From positions 1 to 64,000 of the forward strand of contig NZ_JAQVKP010000006.1 of the NCBI RefSeq assembly GCF_028694605.1: 64,000 nt of DNA, in the 5' to 3' direction. The position numbers and the translations under genes were made by a program. Source of the stretch: Sulfurimonas sp. GTDB taxonomy: Bacteria; Campylobacterota; Campylobacteria; Campylobacterales; Sulfurimonadaceae. The notes beneath the pieces are model-generated. The model was not told the origin of the DNA. It saw nothing but the letters and a program-made list of their open reading frames with translations, and made no database searches. This document shows positions 61,269-64,000 of this stretch, piece by piece (within the stretch, counting starts at the first letter, position 1; every line of letters starts with the position of its first letter).

Positions 61269-61304
61269 TAAAAATTTAAAAAATGAACTATTTTAAGGAC
61301 ACAC

Positions 61305-62336
61305 ATGAGTAAAATATTTGTAGATGCATGCTTTGGTAAAGAGACACCTTACACTCCCGTTTGGATGATGAGACAAGCAGGACGCTATCTTCCTGAGTAC
61401 ATGGAAGTAAGAAAACAAGCAGGAAATTTTTTAAATCTTTGCCACAACCCAAAACTTGCTGCAGAGGTGACGCTTCAACCTGTTGATATTGTCGGCGTTG
61501 ACGCTGCTATCCTTTTTAGCGATATCTTAGTTGTTCCAAATGAGATGGGAATGAAGCTTGATTTTCTTGCAGGAGAAGGACCTGTTTTTGATAAGCCTGT
61601 CAGAAATGAGGCAGATTTGAATGCACTTTTAGGCGGCGAAGAGGCAGCATCGAGACTTACTTATGTTTATGAGACCATAAAAATCATCAAAGAGCAACTA
61701 GCAGATGACAAGGCGCTTATCGGCTTTACCGGTGCGCCATGGACACTGGCAACGTATATGATAGAAGGTGAAGGCACAAAAACATACAACATCTGCAAAA
61801 AAATGATGTACGCAAACCCTGAACTTCTTCATAAAATACTTGCAAAAGTAACAGAAGTAGTAAAACTTTATATGGAAAAACAGATAGAAGCAGGAATCGA
61901 TGTCGTTCAGATATTTGACTCATGGGCTGCTGCTATTGAGCCTGCAAAGTATGATGAGTTTTCATGGAAGTATATGGTAGAGATTGCAGAGTATCTAAAA
62001 GCAAAATATCCGCATATTCCTATCATCATGTTCCCAAAAGGTATTCCTGCATTTTTAGATAAGGTATATGGTAACTTTGATGTGTTTGGCGTTGACTGGT
62101 CAACCCCTATGGGACTAGCCAAAGAGAAACTTGGAGAGAAGTATGTGCTTCAAGGAAATATGGAGCCATGCCGCCTCTACTCCAAAGAGGCAACTACGCA
62201 GTGCGTAGAAGCACTCCAAAACATTATGGGCGGCAAAAGACATATCTTTAACCTAGGACATGGGATTTTACCTGATGTGCCGGTAGAAAATGCTAAACAC
62301 TTTATCTCTGAATGCCACAGAGTCAGCAAAAAATAA
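61305..62336 (+). CDS. hemE: Uroporphyrinogen decarboxylase
   Basis: [28 protein letters not shown] and [16 protein letters not shown] motifs. Confidence 0.98.
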   Translation: MSKIFVDACFGKETPYTPVWMMRQAGRYLPEYMEVRKQAGNFLNLCHNPKLAAEVTLQPVDIVGVDAAILFSDILVVPNEMGMKLDFLAGEGPVFDKPVRNEADLNALLGGEEAASRLTYVYETIKIIKEQLADDKALIGFTGAPWTLATYMIEGEGTKTYNICKKMMYANPELLHKILAKVTEVVKLYMEKQIEAGIDVVQIFDSWAAAIEPAKYDEFSWKYMVEIAEYLKAKYPHIPIIMFPKGIPAFLDKVYGNFDVFGVDWSTPMGLAKEKLGEKYVLQGNMEPCRLYSKEATTQCVEALQNIMGGKRHIFNLGHGILPDVPVENAKHFISECHRVSKK

Positions 62337-63275
62337 GTGAAGACGATTTTTGGACCTATAAACTCAAGAAGATTCGGCTCTTCTTTGGGTATAGACCTTT
62401 CCCCTGCTCTAAAACAGTGCAATTTTGACTGCCTCTATTGTGAGCTTGCTCCAAGTGCTACCACAGATACGCAAAAGAGCATCGTGGAAGTATCTGCGAT
62501 TATTAATGAACTAAAAGAGCATTTAAACGACCATATAGATGTCGTAACTATAACGGCAAACGGCGAACCGACTCTTTATCCATATCTTGACGAACTAATC
62601 GATGAGTTGAACAAAATCAAAAACGGTACTCAAACGCTTATACTTACTAACAGCGCGACCTTAATAGACAAAAAAGTTTTTAACTCACTCCTAAAACTTG
62701 ATCAAGTAAAACTATCCCTTGATGCTGCTACAGACAATGTGTTTAAGAGAATCGACAGACCGCATACCGGCATTCAAATCGAAAAAATCATTGAAAAAGT
62801 CATAGAATTTAGCCATATTTTCCAAGGCAAACTCTTCATCGAGATACTTTTTGTTCATGGGCTTAACGATACAAAAGAGGAGATAAAAAAACTAAATGAT
62901 ATCCTCTTAAAAATGAATGTCACTAGGGTTGATTTAGGAACTATCGACAGACCCCCTGCGTACCCGGTCGTAGGACTAAGCTACAAAGAGCTATATGATG
63001 CTTCTCTTCTTTTTGACAGCTCACTGCCTATCCATATAGCCTCAAGAGTTCATGCAGAGCCAAATCACGCCAGCTATACAGAAGAAGAGATAGTAAACAC
63101 GCTGGATAAAAGACCCCTAACCGCTGAAGATATAAATCTGCTTTTTGATGAAGATAGTAAAAAACGCCTAGAAAATCTCATCTCCTACAAAGAAATAATC
63201 ACAAAAAAAGTAGGCAACTTAGAATTTTATATTTTACATGAAAATGAAAAGAGAAAACGGTTAAAAACGCACTAA
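62337..63275 (+). CDS. Radical SAM protein
   Basis: CNFDCLYC (CX3CX2C) cluster motif and ITANGEPTLYP; GTG start; follows hemE as in Campylobacter. Confidence 0.9.
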   Translation: MKTIFGPINSRRFGSSLGIDLSPALKQCNFDCLYCELAPSATTDTQKSIVEVSAIINELKEHLNDHIDVVTITANGEPTLYPYLDELIDELNKIKNGTQTLILTNSATLIDKKVFNSLLKLDQVKLSLDAATDNVFKRIDRPHTGIQIEKIIEKVIEFSHIFQGKLFIEILFVHGLNDTKEEIKKLNDILLKMNVTRVDLGTIDRPPAYPVVGLSYKELYDASLLFDSSLPIHIASRVHAEPNHASYTEEEIVNTLDKRPLTAEDINLLFDEDSKKRLENLISYKEIITKKVGNLEFYILHENEKRKRLKTH

Positions 63276-63279
63276 AACC

Positions 63280-63308
63280 TTGACTTTTTGCTCTTCATAA
63301 AGTATAAT
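63280..63308 (+). promoter_or_regulatory. Sigma-70 promoter for tRNA-Asn
   Basis: TTGACT (63280-63285), 17-bp spacer, TATAAT (63303-63308). Confidence 0.82.
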
Positions 63309-63324
63309 TCCGCCCTATCAACAT

Positions 63325-63399
63325 TCCGAATTAGCTCAGCGGTAGAGTAGGTGACTGTTAATCACTTGGCCACTGGTTCGAATCCAGTATTCGGAGCCA
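63325..63399 (+). tRNA. tRNA-Asn (GUU)
   Basis: TCCGAAT/ATTCGGA acceptor, anticodon loop CTGTTAA, TTCGAAT T-loop and encoded CCA. Confidence 0.96.
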
Positions 63400-63546
63400 C
63401 CACATTTACAATCACTCTTTTTTTTACGTGTAGTTCAGTAACAAAATTATCACATTTATCACATTTTTTATCCGTATATAAAAAAAATTATAATATTATG
63501 ATAAAATTGCTCTACTGTATCATTAAAAAATCATAGTAGAGAAACC

Positions 63547-64000
63547 ATGGAAAAAAACACTATTATTATTGTCGAAGATGATGAAATTACTGCACTTAAT
63601 CTCAAACTTTCTCTACAAAAGCATGGATATAAGATTCTTGCTATTTGCGACACTGCTTCTGATGCGATGCAAAGTATTGAAAAGTATAAACCTCAAATTG
63701 TCATCATAGACATCTCTCTTCAGGAGGGAAATGATGGGATAACTCTAGGCAGAAAAATCGGCAAAAACTATCCAATTCCTTTTATTTATCTTACTTCTTA
63801 CAGCGATGACGATATTATCACAGAAGCAATCACGACAGAACCTTACGGATATATTGTTAAGCCTTTCGACCCGTCTTCCCTGCACGCAACAATTCAAATG
63901 GCAATTTTTAAATTTGATATGGAATGCAAAAGAAGAGAGGATGCAAATGCATCTAAAATAGATGAAGAAATTGTGGAAAAACTTCTCTTTTCAAAAAGAG
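63547..64000 (+). CDS. Response regulator receiver protein (3' truncated by window end)
   Basis: MEKNTIIIVEDDEITALNLKLSLQKHGY...QIVIIDISLQEGNDG...FIYLTSYSDDD...GYIVKPFDPSSL, an intact receiver domain; open at the window edge. Confidence 0.88.
   Translation, partial: MEKNTIIIVEDDEITALNLKLSLQKHGYKILAICDTASDAMQSIEKYKPQIVIIDISLQEGNDGITLGRKIGKNYPIPFIYLTSYSDDDIITEAITTEPYGYIVKPFDPSSLHATIQMAIFKFDMECKRREDANASKIDEEIVEKLLFSKR

Overview
Chromosomal window from a Campylobacterota (epsilonproteobacterial) genome, probably Sulfurimonas-like judging by gene content and order. It is almost wholly coding, with no CRISPR array, prophage, transposase or integrase seen. From left to right it contains: the 5' end of a 16S rRNA gene (minus strand); mnmA and a LOG-family gene; a flagellar block (fliY-fliM-fliA-hyp-flhG-flhF) followed by folK-aroQ; an aminofutalosine-deaminase-type hydrolase and sppA; a long minus-strand housekeeping run (ogt to nadA, including xseA, rmuC, ubiE, ribD, rimP-rbfA-infB, thrB, tsaB, lpxC, flhB, nadC); plsY-folB; an HsrA/CosR-type response regulator with an adjacent histidine kinase; ferredoxin, ppx/gppA, bamA and tyrA; an ~11.9 kb minus-strand locus with two tandem Bat (VWA/TPR/BatD) modules plus MoxR, DUF58 and CsgG/LPP20-type lipoproteins; tRNA-Lys and tRNA-Glu; an MMPL/RND exporter and tonB; an amt-glnB-amt cluster; gyrA-flgP-flgQ-flgR-asd-yqhA-hemE-radical SAM; tRNA-Asn; and a truncated response regulator. 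The most interesting signals are: (1) an identical 17-bp palindrome (TGATTAA-N3-TTAATCA) placed 74 bp upstream of both amt start codons and ~42 bp from a TATAAT box in each case, suggesting a shared nitrogen operator; (2) the duplicated Bat locus with four MIDAS-intact VWA proteins, two paralogues ending in -KPW and a degenerate DUF58 MIDAS; (3) an HsrA/CosR orthologue that keeps Asp51 and sits beside a histidine kinase; (4) a textbook sigma-54 promoter overlapping the gyrA stop codon ahead of flgP-flgQ-flgR, with an FlgR that lacks an HTH domain and a FlgP that lacks a lipobox; (5) several long intergenic hairpins that may be repeat families.
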